Below, piece after piece: positions 29,383-38,023 of a DNA stretch of 64,000 bases. Under the pieces are notes generated by a model. The model saw nothing but the letters and a program-made list of their open reading frames with translations. It did not search any database and was not told the DNA's origin. Origin of the DNA: DATBQN01 sp963755825 (GTDB lineage: Bacteria > Acidobacteriota > Thermoanaerobaculia > Multivoradales > UBA5704); assembly GCA_963755825.1 (NCBI GenBank), contig CAVWLA010000001.1, forward strand, positions 2,542,001 to 2,606,000, written 5' to 3'. Both the position numbers and the translations under genes were made by a program. Numbering within the stretch: the stretch's first letter is position 1; each line of letters begins with the position of its first letter.

Positions 29383-29553
29383 GCGGCGGCGGCGGCCGCC
29401 GTGTGCACGCTTGACGGTCCCCCTCCCCCCGCGTAGGCTTTCGCGATCATCGCAGCAGTCGTGAAATCTGCCGTCGTCGTGCGCGCGCGAACGCGGGATC
29501 GCCGCGTCCTCGGCCCGACGCCGAACCTCGATGTCTCGGGAGACCTTCCAGCC

Positions 29554-30999
29554 ATGAAACGCCATCGCCTGCCGCTCGTCGCAGCCCTGCGCCGGATGCG
29601 TCTCGTCTGCTGCCTTGCCGCCGGCCTCGCGGCCTTCGCGGTCGCAGCCCCGAATCCGGCTGCTGCGGCTGCAGCCGCCCCGAATCCGGACGCCGCGCGG
29701 AGCCAGGCCTACACGACGACGGTCGCCTACGTCTCGCAGTTCTATCCGCTCTGGTTCACCTACAACCAGTCGCGCTTCGCCTCCCACAACCGGCTCGTCG
29801 GCCCCGAGAGCGTCACCCCGCTCTACCACATCGTCGTCGCCATCAACGTCGATACGCTCTATGCCAGCACCTTCCTCGAGCTGGCCGGCCAGCCGGTGGT
29901 GCTGACCATCCCGCCGACCACCGCCACCTACTCGCTCCTCACCCTCGACCCCTACGGCAACATCTTCGCGTCGGGGATCCAGGCGAAGACGCCGGGGGTC
30001 TACGCCCTCACCGGGCCCGGCTTCACCGGCACGCTCCCCGCCGGCGTCACCCCCATCGCGATGCCCCTCAACACCTCGGTGATGATCTTTCGGGCGGACA
30101 AGTTCTCGTCGACCGGCGAGGACCAGATCGCGGCAGCCGACGCCTTCCGCCGCGCGCTCAAGATCAACCCCCTCTGCGACTACAGCAACACGGCATGCCC
30201 CGGCGGCGCGGCGCACGGCGCGACCGGGGGGAGGACGCTGATCCTGCCGGAGGCCGCCTTCGCCACACCGTACAAGACGATCGCCGACAACCGGATCACC
30301 AAGGAGCCGATCACCTTCTTGAAGGAGCTGCAGACGGCGGTGGCGGCGTCCAACACGCCGCCGATGTCGCCGGCCGAGCGGAACCTCGCCGACCACTTCA
30401 ACCGCCTCTTCGCCGCCGCCGGCGCCGACCAGGCCGACTTCAGCGCCGGCGCGCGCGCCGCCCACGACCTCATCCTGCAGCGCTACCTGACGCACACCGG
30501 CGCCACCCGCTGGATCACCTTCACCAACATCGGCGACTGGGGCGACCACGCGGTCGAGCGGTCGGCGATCACCGAGTTCATCCAGTACGGCAACGGGCAC
30601 AGCACGGCGGCCTACTACCAGGCGTTCGAGGATGCCGCGGGTCAGCCGCTCGACGGCAGCCAGGGCGAGGGCTACGTCCTCAAGTTCCCCGCCGGGCAGC
30701 TGCCGCAGGCGAGCCGCTTCTGGTCGGTGACCGGCTACACCCCCGAGGCGATCGAGCTGATCCCCAACCCGGCGGACAAGTACGAGGTCGCGAGCTACGA
30801 CAGCGGCCTGAAGAAGAACGCCGACGGCTCGCTCACCATCCACCTGGCGACGGCGCTGCCGCCCGGCGTCGACAAGGCCAACTGGCTGCCGATCCCGCAC
30901 GGGCCGTTCAACGTCATGCTCCGCGTCTACGGCCCGCAGGGATCGGTCGCCGCCAACACCTACCTGCCGCCGGCGGTGAGGAAGACTCCGCACGGCTGA
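29554..30999 (+). CDS. secreted DUF1254/DUF1214 protein
   Basis: The 481-residue protein has a signal peptide (about residues 1-35, ending in an Ala-rich cleavage region). A DUF1254 domain follows (about 55-180, with YPLWFTYNQSRF, NVDTLYASTFLEL and ATYSLLTLDPYGN), then a C-terminal DUF1214 domain (about 350-470, with FWSVTGYTPEAIELIPNPAD and LPIPHGPFNVMLRVYGP). These two domains usually occur together in periplasmic proteins of unknown function. The ATG at 29554 is used because it opens the signal peptide; a GGGAGA site lies about 12 bases upstream. Its codon use is a little less GC-extreme than that of its neighbours. Confidence 0.85.
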   Translation: MKRHRLPLVAALRRMRLVCCLAAGLAAFAVAAPNPAAAAAAAPNPDAARSQAYTTTVAYVSQFYPLWFTYNQSRFASHNRLVGPESVTPLYHIVVAINVDTLYASTFLELAGQPVVLTIPPTTATYSLLTLDPYGNIFASGIQAKTPGVYALTGPGFTGTLPAGVTPIAMPLNTSVMIFRADKFSSTGEDQIAAADAFRRALKINPLCDYSNTACPGGAAHGATGGRTLILPEAAFATPYKTIADNRITKEPITFLKELQTAVAASNTPPMSPAERNLADHFNRLFAAAGADQADFSAGARAAHDLILQRYLTHTGATRWITFTNIGDWGDHAVERSAITEFIQYGNGHSTAAYYQAFEDAAGQPLDGSQGEGYVLKFPAGQLPQASRFWSVTGYTPEAIELIPNPADKYEVASYDSGLKKNADGSLTIHLATALPPGVDKANWLPIPHGPFNVMLRVYGPQGSVAANTYLPPAVRKTPHG

Positions 31000-31162
31000 C
31001 CTGGGCTAGGCGGCCTGAGACGGGCGGTCCACCGGGCCGGCCGGCCGGCGAGGGCCGCGGCGCCGCCGGCGGGCAGTCTGATATCATCACCTGTCGCGGC
31101 AGGTTCCGCCGCGAAACCAGCCCGCAGTCGTCGGTACCGGCCAGCGTAAGGAGGACTCCCCC

Positions 31163-32422
31163 TTGAGCCGCTTCCCAGGCGTAGATTTTCTCGACTTCGA
31201 CCCGCTGCTCTCCGACGAGGAGAAGCTCGTCCGCGAGACCGTGCGCTCCTTCGTCGAGGACAAGGTCAAGCCGATCATCGAGGAGTGCCACCGCGAGGGG
31301 CGGACGCCGCTCGAGCTGGTGCCGGAGATGGGCCGCCTCAACCTCTTCGGGGCGAGCATCGACGATTACGGGCTCCCCGGGCTCGGCGGCGTCGCCTACG
31401 GGCTCATCATGCAGGAGCTCGAGCGCGGCGACTCCGGCCTGCGCAGCTTCGTCTCGGTGCAGAGCGGCCTCGTCATGTACCCGATCTACGCCTTCGGCTC
31501 CAAGGAGCAGAAGGACCGTTGGATCCCGCGCCTCGCGACCGGCGAGGCGATCGGCTGCTTCGGCCTGACCGAGCCCGACTTCGGCTCCAACCCCGGCGGC
31601 ATGCGGACCACCGCGCGGCGCGACGGAGACGGCTGGGTGATCGACGGCAGCAAGCAGTGGATCACCAACGGCACCTTGGCCGACGTCGCCGTCGTCTGGG
31701 CGAAGACCCCCGAAGGGGTGCGCGGCTTCCTGGTCGAGAAGGGGACGCCGGGCTTCACCTCCTCCAACCAGCACGGCAAGTTCTCGCTGCGCGCCTCGAC
31801 CACCTCGGAGCTCGGCTTCCAGGGCTGCCGCGTGCCGGCCGAGGCCATGCTCCCCGGCACCACCGGTTTGAAGAACGCCCTGATGTGCCTGAACCAGGCT
31901 CGCTACGGCATCGCCTGGGGGGGCATCGGCGCCGCGATGGAGTGCTACACCACGGCGCTCGAGTACACCAAGGAGCGCATCCAGTGGAACGGCCAGCCGA
32001 TCGCCTGCCACCAGATGGTGCAGGAGAAGCTGGTGTGGATGGTCTCCGAGATCAGCAAGGCGCAGCTGCTCGCCTACCAGCTCGGCAAGCTCAAGGACGC
32101 CGGCCGCCTGAAGCCGCAGCACATCTCGCTCGGCAAGCGCAACAACGTCTGGGTGGCGCGCGAGTGCGCCCGCCTGGCGCGCGAGCTGCTGGGCGCCAAC
32201 GGCATCGTCGACGACTATCCGGTCATCCGCCACATGCTGAACATCGAGTCGGTCTACACCTACGAGGGGACGCACGACATCCACGCCCTCATCATCGGCG
32301 AGTCGATCACCGGCATCCCGGCGTTCAACGCGCCCGAGCGCACGGAGCGGCCGGATCGCGCGGAGCGCGCCGAGCGGCCGGCTGCCGCCCGCGAGCCGGC
32401 GGTGGCGGGAGGCGCGCGTTGA
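31163..32422 (+). CDS. gcdH: acyl-CoA dehydrogenase, glutaryl-CoA dehydrogenase type
   Basis: FAD enzyme that oxidises and decarboxylates glutaryl-CoA to crotonyl-CoA in lysine and tryptophan breakdown. The 419-residue protein has the FAD and substrate motifs CFGLTEPDFGSNPGGM (near 132), QWITNGTLADVAVVWAKT (near 165), and the catalytic base region YTYEGTHDIHALIIG with its Glu near 376. The TEPDFGSNP and YEGTHDI wording is the glutaryl-CoA group. Start is TTG at 31163, with AAGGAGG about 9 bases upstream. A C-terminal tail of about 35 low-complexity residues follows the domain. It overlaps the glpX start by four bases (TTGA). Confidence 0.88.
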   Translation: MSRFPGVDFLDFDPLLSDEEKLVRETVRSFVEDKVKPIIEECHREGRTPLELVPEMGRLNLFGASIDDYGLPGLGGVAYGLIMQELERGDSGLRSFVSVQSGLVMYPIYAFGSKEQKDRWIPRLATGEAIGCFGLTEPDFGSNPGGMRTTARRDGDGWVIDGSKQWITNGTLADVAVVWAKTPEGVRGFLVEKGTPGFTSSNQHGKFSLRASTTSELGFQGCRVPAEAMLPGTTGLKNALMCLNQARYGIAWGGIGAAMECYTTALEYTKERIQWNGQPIACHQMVQEKLVWMVSEISKAQLLAYQLGKLKDAGRLKPQHISLGKRNNVWVARECARLARELLGANGIVDDYPVIRHMLNIESVYTYEGTHDIHALIIGESITGIPAFNAPERTERPDRAERAERPAAAREPAVAGGAR

Positions 32423-33405
32423 GGGCGCTCGACGGTCTCCTCGAGCAGGACTTCATCCGCGTCACCGAGCTGGCGGCGATCGCCTCCGCCAAGACCATGG
32501 GGTTCGGCGACCGCCGCCACTCCGACCACGTGGCGGTCGAGTCGATGCGGCGCGAGATGGACGAGCTCGACATGGACGGCCGCGTCGTCATCGGCGAGGG
32601 CGAGCGCGACAAGGCGCCGATGCTCTACGTCGGCGAGGCGCTCGGCAAGGGCAGGGACCGGCCGGGCGCCATCCAGGTCGACATCGCCGTCGACCCGCTC
32701 GAGGGCACCAACCTCTGCGCCACCGGCTCGCCGGACGCCATCACCGTCCTCGCCGCCGCCGAGCGAGGCGGCCTGCTCCACGCCCCCGACATCTACATGG
32801 AGAAGATCGTCGTCGGGCCGACCGCGCGCGGCGCCATCCACATCGACGCCCCGGTGGCCGAGAACCTGCGCAACATCGCCCAGGCCTTCGGCCGCAAGGT
32901 GAGCGACCTCACCATCGTCGTCCTCGACCGCGAGCGCCACGCCCAGCTCATCGCCGACATCCGCGAGGCCGGCGCCCGCATCCGCCTGATCGGCGACGGC
33001 GACCTCTCGGCGGGGATCGCGGCGGCCGTCCGCGGCACCGGCGTCCACGCCGTGATGGGGACCGGCGGCGCCCCCGAGGGGGTGATCACCGCCGCCGCCA
33101 TGCGCTGCCTGGGCGGCGAGATCCAGGCCCGCCTGCGGGCGCTCAACGACGAGCAGCAGGCGCGGGTGAAGGAGCTCGGCATCGCCGACCTGCAGCGCGT
33201 CTACAAGACCGAGGACCTGGCGCCCGGCGAGCAGATCCTCTTCAGCTCGACCGGCGTCACCGACGGCGAGCTGTTGAAGGGAGTCCGCTTCTTCGGCGGC
33301 GGCTCGCGCACGACGACGCTCTTCATGTCGCTGTCGCGCAAGCTGATCCGCTTCGTCGACACGATTCACCGGGACCAGGTGACGACGCCGGTGCGGTTTA
33401 TTTGA
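32419..33405 (+). CDS. glpX: class II fructose-1,6-bisphosphatase GlpX
   Basis: Gluconeogenic phosphatase converting fructose-1,6-bisphosphate to fructose-6-phosphate. The 328-residue protein contains MDGRVVIGEGERDKAPML (near 52), the metal motif DPLEGTN (near 93), MEKIVVGP and IRLIGDGDLSAGIA (near 193), plus the GTGGAPEGV loop. All catalytic motifs match GlpX. TTG at 32419 overlaps the upstream stop and is preceded by GGGAGG. Pairing with glutaryl-CoA dehydrogenase would let carbon from amino acids enter gluconeogenesis, which is inference. Confidence 0.94.
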   Translation: MRALDGLLEQDFIRVTELAAIASAKTMGFGDRRHSDHVAVESMRREMDELDMDGRVVIGEGERDKAPMLYVGEALGKGRDRPGAIQVDIAVDPLEGTNLCATGSPDAITVLAAAERGGLLHAPDIYMEKIVVGPTARGAIHIDAPVAENLRNIAQAFGRKVSDLTIVVLDRERHAQLIADIREAGARIRLIGDGDLSAGIAAAVRGTGVHAVMGTGGAPEGVITAAAMRCLGGEIQARLRALNDEQQARVKELGIADLQRVYKTEDLAPGEQILFSSTGVTDGELLKGVRFFGGGSRTTTLFMSLSRKLIRFVDTIHRDQVTTPVRFI

Positions 33406-33511
33406 GAACGATGCGCCGCTTACGTACGTTCGATCGGTTCGGCGATCCGCACGGGAGGGCCCGCGCTCGGTCTTCGAGGCGTCGATCGGGACACCCCCTC
33501 ATCCCCTCGAT

Positions 33512-33540
33512 CCCCTTCCCACCCTCGAGGGGGGAAGGGG
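33512..33540. repeat. GC-rich inverted repeat between glpX and dcd
   Basis: Nine-base arms (CCCCTTCCC at 33512-33520 and GGGAAGGGG at 33532-33540) enclose a second palindrome CCCTCGAGGG (33522-33531), so the whole 29-base stretch folds into one long hairpin. No T-tract follows on either strand, so it is not a classical terminator. It could be a short repeated palindromic element or reduce read-through from glpX. Confidence 0.6.
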
Positions 33541-33595
33541 ACGCCCCCGCCCTCTCGCGGCGGAAGGCTGCTGCCCTGTCGAGATCGGCCAGGTC

Positions 33596-34081
33596 ATGAT
33601 CAAGCCGGACCACTGGATCCGCCGCTGGGCGGAGGCGGGCGGGGTGACCCCGTACGAGCCGTCGCAGGTCAACGCGGCGAGCTACGACGTGCGCGTCTCC
33701 GAGCACTGGATCTGCCCCACCCGCGATCCCGAGGAGTTCCGCGCTCCGCACGTCAAGCTCTACCCCGGCGAGGTGGTCCTTGCCTCGACGATCGAGCTCG
33801 TGCGCATCCCGCGCACCGTCGCCTGCGACCTCAAGCTCAAGTCGACCCTCGGCCGGTTGTGGATCAACCACTCGCTCGCCGGCTGGTGCGACCCCGGCTT
33901 CGAGGGCAACATCACGCTCGAGCTGCAGAACCTGGGGCCGTCGCCGTTCGTGCTCGAGGCCGGGCGGCGGATCGCACAGCTCATCTTCATCGCCATGGAG
34001 TCCGAGCCCGAGGTCGCCTACGGCGAGCCGGGCTCGTCGTCGCACTACCAGGGCCAGGAAGGGACCACCCCGGCCCGCTGA
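33596..34081 (+). CDS. dcd: dCTP deaminase / dUTPase-fold enzyme
   Basis: Converts dCTP to dUTP, or directly to dUMP in bifunctional forms, for thymidylate synthesis. The 161-residue protein keeps SYDVRVS, the KSTLGR phosphate-binding motif (near 82), and WCDPGFEGNITLELQN with the catalytic Glu (near 112). GRRIAQLIF and a closing HYQGQ follow. It is shorter than the usual 180-195 residues because the N-terminus is brief. Start is ATG at 33596. Not clearly co-transcribed: a 190-bp gap with a hairpin separates it from glpX. Confidence 0.88.
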   Translation: MIKPDHWIRRWAEAGGVTPYEPSQVNAASYDVRVSEHWICPTRDPEEFRAPHVKLYPGEVVLASTIELVRIPRTVACDLKLKSTLGRLWINHSLAGWCDPGFEGNITLELQNLGPSPFVLEAGRRIAQLIFIAMESEPEVAYGEPGSSSHYQGQEGTTPAR

Positions 34082-34173
34082 GCCGAGCTCCGCCGCCGTA
34101 CGCCGTCCGCAGCCCCGCCGCCGCCCGTCCGCCTGTCGCCGCCGGCCTATCATCGCAAGCTCGATCAGCCGCC

Positions 34174-35307
34174 ATGGGCATCGTCGGAAATCTGCGCACG
34201 ATGCAGCTCGAGGAGCTGCTCCAGTGGCTCTCGCAGAGCAAGAAGAACGGCACCCTGCAGATCAACAACGGCAAGATCGAGAAGAAGATCTTCTTCAAGG
34301 AGGGGCGCATCATCTCCTCCGCCTCGACCAACCCCGAGGAGTACCTCGGCCACTTCCTGGTCAGCCACGGCCTCATCACCGAGAACGAGCTGGCGAAGGC
34401 GATCGAGCTGCAGGAGCAGACCGCCATGCTCCTCGGCAAGATCCTGGTGACCGGCGGCGCCATCGCCGAGAAGGACCTCCACCGGCTGCTCCGCTTGAAG
34501 GCCGAGGAGAGCATCTACGACGTCTTCTCGTGGAGCGAGGGGGAGTTCCGCTTCTTGGACGACGTGCTGCCCGAGAGCATGATGGTGCCGATGGACCTCG
34601 ACGTCACGGCGATCGTGCTCGAGGGGGTGCAGCGGGTCGACGAGTGGCGGCGCATCCGCAAGGTCATCCCCAGCGGCGAGGCGATCCCGGTGTCGGTCGC
34701 CGAGCTCGACGGCGCCCACCTGGGCCCCGGCGCGCGGCAGATCCTCGAGCTGGTCAACGACGAGCGGACGATCGAGGAGATCCAGCTGCAGACGCACTCC
34801 TCGCAGTACCACGTCTGCCGCGTGCTCTTCGAGCAGCATCAGCTCGGCCGCCTGAAGGTCATCAAGCCGCGCTGGAAGACGCAGGCGCCGGAGCCCGAGC
34901 CGGTCGCCGCCGGGGTGAGCGGCGCGGCGCTGCTGAGGATCGCCCAGGGCTACCTCACCCAGCGCGACCACGACCAGGCGCTGCGCCACCTGCGCGCGGC
35001 GCGCAGCCTCGAGCCGGAGAACAAGGAGATCAACGACGCCCTGAAGGCCGGCGAGAAGGCGATCCGCGACGAGATCGAGCGCGCCGGCGTCACCATGAGC
35101 TCGGTCCCCAAGCTCGCCATCACCATGGAGCAGCTCACCAGCTCGAAGCTCTCCCCCCAGGAGGGCTTCATGATGACCCGCATCAACGGCAGCTACGACA
35201 TCCAGTCGATCGTCAAGATCACCCCGATGCCGCAGCTCGACGCCCTGCTCGTCTTCTGGAAGCTTCACGAAGGCGGCTTCATCAAGGTCGAGACGAAGAA
35301 GAAGTAG
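34174..35307 (+). CDS. PATAN (DUF4388) protein, soluble
   Basis: The 377-residue protein begins with a DUF4388/PATAN domain (MQLEELLQWLSQSKKNGTLQ, then KIFFKEGRIISSAST, residues 9-55). A helical domain follows (about 60-130: GLITENELAKAIELQEQ, LLGKILVTGGAI, FSWSEGEFRFLDD), then a helical domain with a short TPR-like part (AALLRIAQGYLTQRDHDQAL, about 250-285). No membrane segment is seen, unlike the paralogue at 5206. Such proteins often act with response regulators or Ras-like GTPases in motility and polarity. The start ATG at 34174 opens the domain; longer readings overlap dcd in another frame. Confidence 0.8.
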   Translation: MGIVGNLRTMQLEELLQWLSQSKKNGTLQINNGKIEKKIFFKEGRIISSASTNPEEYLGHFLVSHGLITENELAKAIELQEQTAMLLGKILVTGGAIAEKDLHRLLRLKAEESIYDVFSWSEGEFRFLDDVLPESMMVPMDLDVTAIVLEGVQRVDEWRRIRKVIPSGEAIPVSVAELDGAHLGPGARQILELVNDERTIEEIQLQTHSSQYHVCRVLFEQHQLGRLKVIKPRWKTQAPEPEPVAAGVSGAALLRIAQGYLTQRDHDQALRHLRAARSLEPENKEINDALKAGEKAIRDEIERAGVTMSSVPKLAITMEQLTSSKLSPQEGFMMTRINGSYDIQSIVKITPMPQLDALLVFWKLHEGGFIKVETKKK

Positions 35308-35396
35308 CGGCGCCGGCCGGGCGGCGCGCTAGCGCGCCGCCCGGGGCGGAGATCAACTCGAGGCGCGGCGTTCCCAGCCGCTTCAGGAGAGCCGCG

Positions 35397-35729
35397 CTAG
35401 CCGGCGACGCAGCGGCAGATGGTGCAGCCGGAATTGACCTGGCACGGCCCGGTGCAGCGGTTGGGCGCCACGCAGCCGATGCAGGGCGGCGGGCAGAAGC
35501 TCGGCTGCAGGAAGGGCAGCGGGACCTCGCTCGTCGCCGGGGTCGGCGCAGGCGCCGGTCCCGAGATGCCGTTCAGGATCGCGGGGTTCCATGCCGGCGC
35601 GGCGGTCTGTGCGGCGACGGCCGGCAGCGCCGGCGGCGCGGCCTCCGGCTGAGCGGCCTGGAGCGCATGCGCGGCGAGGGTGAAGAGGAGACAGAAGAGC
35701 AGCGGCGACAACAGGCGGTGGAGTTTCAT
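35397..35729 (-). CDS. small secreted cysteine-rich protein
   Basis: A 110-residue protein with a clear signal peptide (MKLHRLLSPLLFCLLFTLAAHA, cleaved after about residue 22). An Ala/Pro-rich middle part follows, and then a C-terminal knot of eight cysteines in the last 33 residues (pattern FCPPPCIGCVAPNRC and GPCQVNSGCTICRC). Eight close cysteines suggest disulfides or a metal site after export. I do not recognise the family. It is separated from both neighbours and has its own gene boundaries, convergent with the PATAN gene. A second short Cys-containing secreted protein is at 49010. Confidence 0.7.
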   Translation of the reverse strand: MKLHRLLSPLLFCLLFTLAAHALQAAQPEAAPPALPAVAAQTAAPAWNPAILNGISGPAPAPTPATSEVPLPFLQPSFCPPPCIGCVAPNRCTGPCQVNSGCTICRCVAG

Positions 35730-35778
35730 GATGCCTGTCCTTTCCGGCCCCGAGGGCCTGATACCGACATCACGAACT

Positions 35779-37152
35779 TTACCGCATGCGATGGGAAGAG
35801 GGCGGCGGCGTCGAGGCCACCGGCGCCGCCCCGGACGCGTCCGCCAGCACCTCGCCCCCCTTCATCACGAAGACCACCTTCTTCATCGCGGCGATGCTCT
35901 GCTGCGGATCGCCGTCGACGGCGACGAGGTCGGCGAGCTTGCCGGGCTCGACGGTCCCCAGGCGGTCGTCGAGGCCGAGGAGCTCGGCGGCGCGGACGGT
36001 GGCGGCCTGCAGGGCGGCGAGCGGCGTCAGGCCGCCGCGGACGAGGGCGGCGAACTCCTCGTCGACGAAGGCCGGATCGTCGTCGAGGCCGAAGGCGATC
36101 TTCAGGTGGTGGGCGCGGGCGCGGTCGAAGGCCGGCTGCTGGAAGCCGAGGATCGCCTTGCCCTTCTCCAGCATGATCGGCTCCTGGCCGGCAGCGAGAC
36201 CCATCTCGACGCCGTGCTGGAAGGTGTAGAGGGTCGGCACCAGCCAGGTGCCGCGGCGCTCCATGAGGCTGGCGCCCTCCTCGTCGAGCATGGTGCCGTG
36301 CTCGATCGAGTCGACGCCGGCGCGCACGGCGGCCTTGATCCCCGCCGTCCCCTCGGCGTGCGCCATCACTCGGCGGCGGGCGCGGTGGGCGAGCTCGACC
36401 GCCTTCGCCATCTGCTCCTCGGAGAGCTCCTGGACGTTGAAGTCCGAGAGCGGGTCCTCGACGCCGCCGGTCGCCATCAGCTTGATCCAGTCGGCGCCGT
36501 ACTTGAGGTCGTGGCGGACGGCGCGGGCGACGTCGTCGACGGTGTCCGCGATGTTGGTGGCCGGCGGCAGCGCCTGGTCGGTGGCGAGGACGTTGCCGTC
36601 GCCATGGCCGCCGGTGACCGAGATCGGGATGCCCGCCGCGACCACCCGCGGCCCCGTCACCCGCCCCGCCGCGACCGCCTCCTTGAGCGCGATCTGCGGG
36701 TAGCCGGGACCCTCGCCGGCGTCGCGCACGGTGGTGAAGCCGTGGCGGAGGTAGACCATGCCGTTGGCGACGCCGAAGAGGGCCGCCTCGGCGGCCGAGG
36801 TGCGCAGGCCCGAGGCGGCCGAGAGGTCCTGCCAGTTGGAGGCGATGTGCGCGTGGCAGTCGATCAAGCCAGGGAGGATCGTCGCGCCGCCGAGGTCGAT
36901 CAGCCGCGCTCCGGCCGGGACGGTGGTGCCGACGGCGGTGATCCTGCCGCCCTCGATCACCACCACGGCGCCGGGGGTGGCGCGGCCGCTCCGCACGTCG
37001 AGCAGGCGGCCGCGGACGGCGATGCGGACGTGGGCCTGGGGAGCCGCCGGAACGGGAGCCTCGGCCGCCGGGGCGGCGGCAGGCGTGGCGAGGAGCGCGG
37101 CGGCCAGCGCGCAAGGCGCGAGCCACAGGAGGCGACGGAACCTTGGGATCAT
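35779..37152 (-). CDS. secreted amidohydrolase (imidazolonepropionase-like metal hydrolase)
   Basis: The 457-residue protein has a signal peptide (about 1-30) and an amidohydrolase fold. GLIDCHAHI carries the HxH metal site (near 100), DWIKLMATGGV the bridging lysine region (near 215), RVMAHAEG and SIEHG the later histidines, and KIAFGLDDDP the catalytic Asp. The closing GTVEPGKLADLVAVDGDP is typical. Relatives are periplasmic dipeptidases and Xaa-Pro/Xaa-Arg carboxypeptidases, so peptide turnover is likely but the substrate is not defined. The ATG at 37152 is selected because it opens the signal peptide. Confidence 0.87.
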   Translation of the reverse strand: MIPRFRRLLWLAPCALAAALLATPAAAPAAEAPVPAAPQAHVRIAVRGRLLDVRSGRATPGAVVVIEGGRITAVGTTVPAGARLIDLGGATILPGLIDCHAHIASNWQDLSAASGLRTSAAEAALFGVANGMVYLRHGFTTVRDAGEGPGYPQIALKEAVAAGRVTGPRVVAAGIPISVTGGHGDGNVLATDQALPPATNIADTVDDVARAVRHDLKYGADWIKLMATGGVEDPLSDFNVQELSEEQMAKAVELAHRARRRVMAHAEGTAGIKAAVRAGVDSIEHGTMLDEEGASLMERRGTWLVPTLYTFQHGVEMGLAAGQEPIMLEKGKAILGFQQPAFDRARAHHLKIAFGLDDDPAFVDEEFAALVRGGLTPLAALQAATVRAAELLGLDDRLGTVEPGKLADLVAVDGDPQQSIAAMKKVVFVMKGGEVLADASGAAPVASTPPPSSHRMR

Positions 37153-37222
37153 GACGGGTCTCCGGATCGGGAAACGGGATTTCGGCAGAGCATACTGCCG
37201 CCCCGGCCACCTGCGGCGGCTC

Positions 37223-37840
37223 TCAGCGCGGCCGCGGGCGCGAGACGTGGCGGTTGCCGCGGAGAGCGAAGCGGAGCGGCCAGGCCGCCGCCTCGCCGGC
37301 GTAGTCGACACCGACGCGCGGCCCCGCCGCGACCTCGCCGTCCGCCACCGGCTCGCCGGCGGTGATGACGAGCGGCGGCCGATCGAGCGGCGCGCCGTCG
37401 AGGGCGCGATCGATCCCCATCGCCTGGCAGAGCTTGCCGGGGCCGCCGGCGAGCTCGCCCGGCCGCGGCGGCCTCGCCAGGCGCCGGTTCGCCGCCAGGC
37501 GCTCCTCCCCGGCGACTGGCTCCGCGGCGCGCAGCAGAACGGCGCTGCCGACCCCGGCCTCGCCGGTCACCGCGTTCAGACACCAGTGCATACCGTAGAT
37601 GAAGTAGACGTAGGCGTGGCCGCCCGCGAGGTAGAGGCTCTCAGTGCGCGCCGTCCGCCGGCCGCCCCAGGCGTGGCTGGCGCGGTCGGCGGCGCCGAGG
37701 TACGCCTCGGTCTCCACCAGCCGCACCACGAGACGCTCGCCGCCGACCTCGTGAACCAGATGCCGCCCCAGCAGATCGCGGGCGACCTCGGCGGCGGGAC
37801 GCCGGTAGAACTCGACAGGGAGAGGCAGCAGATCATCCAT
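37223..37840 (-). CDS. mpg: 3-methyladenine DNA glycosylase (AAG/Mpg family)
   Basis: Base-excision repair enzyme removing alkylated purines. The 205-residue protein has VEFYRRPAAEVARDLLG, the catalytic Glu in RLVETEAYLG (near 42), the DNA-intercalating region GGHAYVYFIYGMHWCLNAVT (near 73-92) and GGPGKLCQAMGI (near 128). Full length for the AAG family. The ATG at 37840 is preceded by no competing gene. It is divergent from the hexapeptide-repeat gene at 38024. Confidence 0.93.
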   Translation of the reverse strand: MDDLLPLPVEFYRRPAAEVARDLLGRHLVHEVGGERLVVRLVETEAYLGAADRASHAWGGRRTARTESLYLAGGHAYVYFIYGMHWCLNAVTGEAGVGSAVLLRAAEPVAGEERLAANRRLARPPRPGELAGGPGKLCQAMGIDRALDGAPLDRPPLVITAGEPVADGEVAAGPRVGVDYAGEAAAWPLRFALRGNRHVSRPRPR

Positions 37841-37948
37841 CGGCGCGCCATTATGGCCGGCATCCGAAAATGCCAGGTACTCTCGACGGGGTGCCAGGTG
37901 ATTCGCCGGCCCCGGCGGCGGCGTTTCCGGACGGCAACACCTCCGACC

Positions 37949-37954
37949 TATAAT
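37949..37954 (+). promoter_or_regulatory. perfect -10 element upstream of the gene at 38024
   Basis: TATAAT lies 69 bp before the start codon at 38024, in the divergent gap with mpg. I find no good -35 box 16-18 bp upstream, so this is a partial promoter call. Confidence 0.4.
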
Positions 37955-38023
37955 CCGCTCCACCGCCATGAGATCGCGGTCCGGAGCCCGGCGCCTCGCG
38001 GCGGCCTCCGACGGAGGACACCG

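Noticed and set aside
33512..33540. Terminator for glpX
   Set aside because: Strong hairpin but no T-tract on either strand, so kept only as an inverted repeat.
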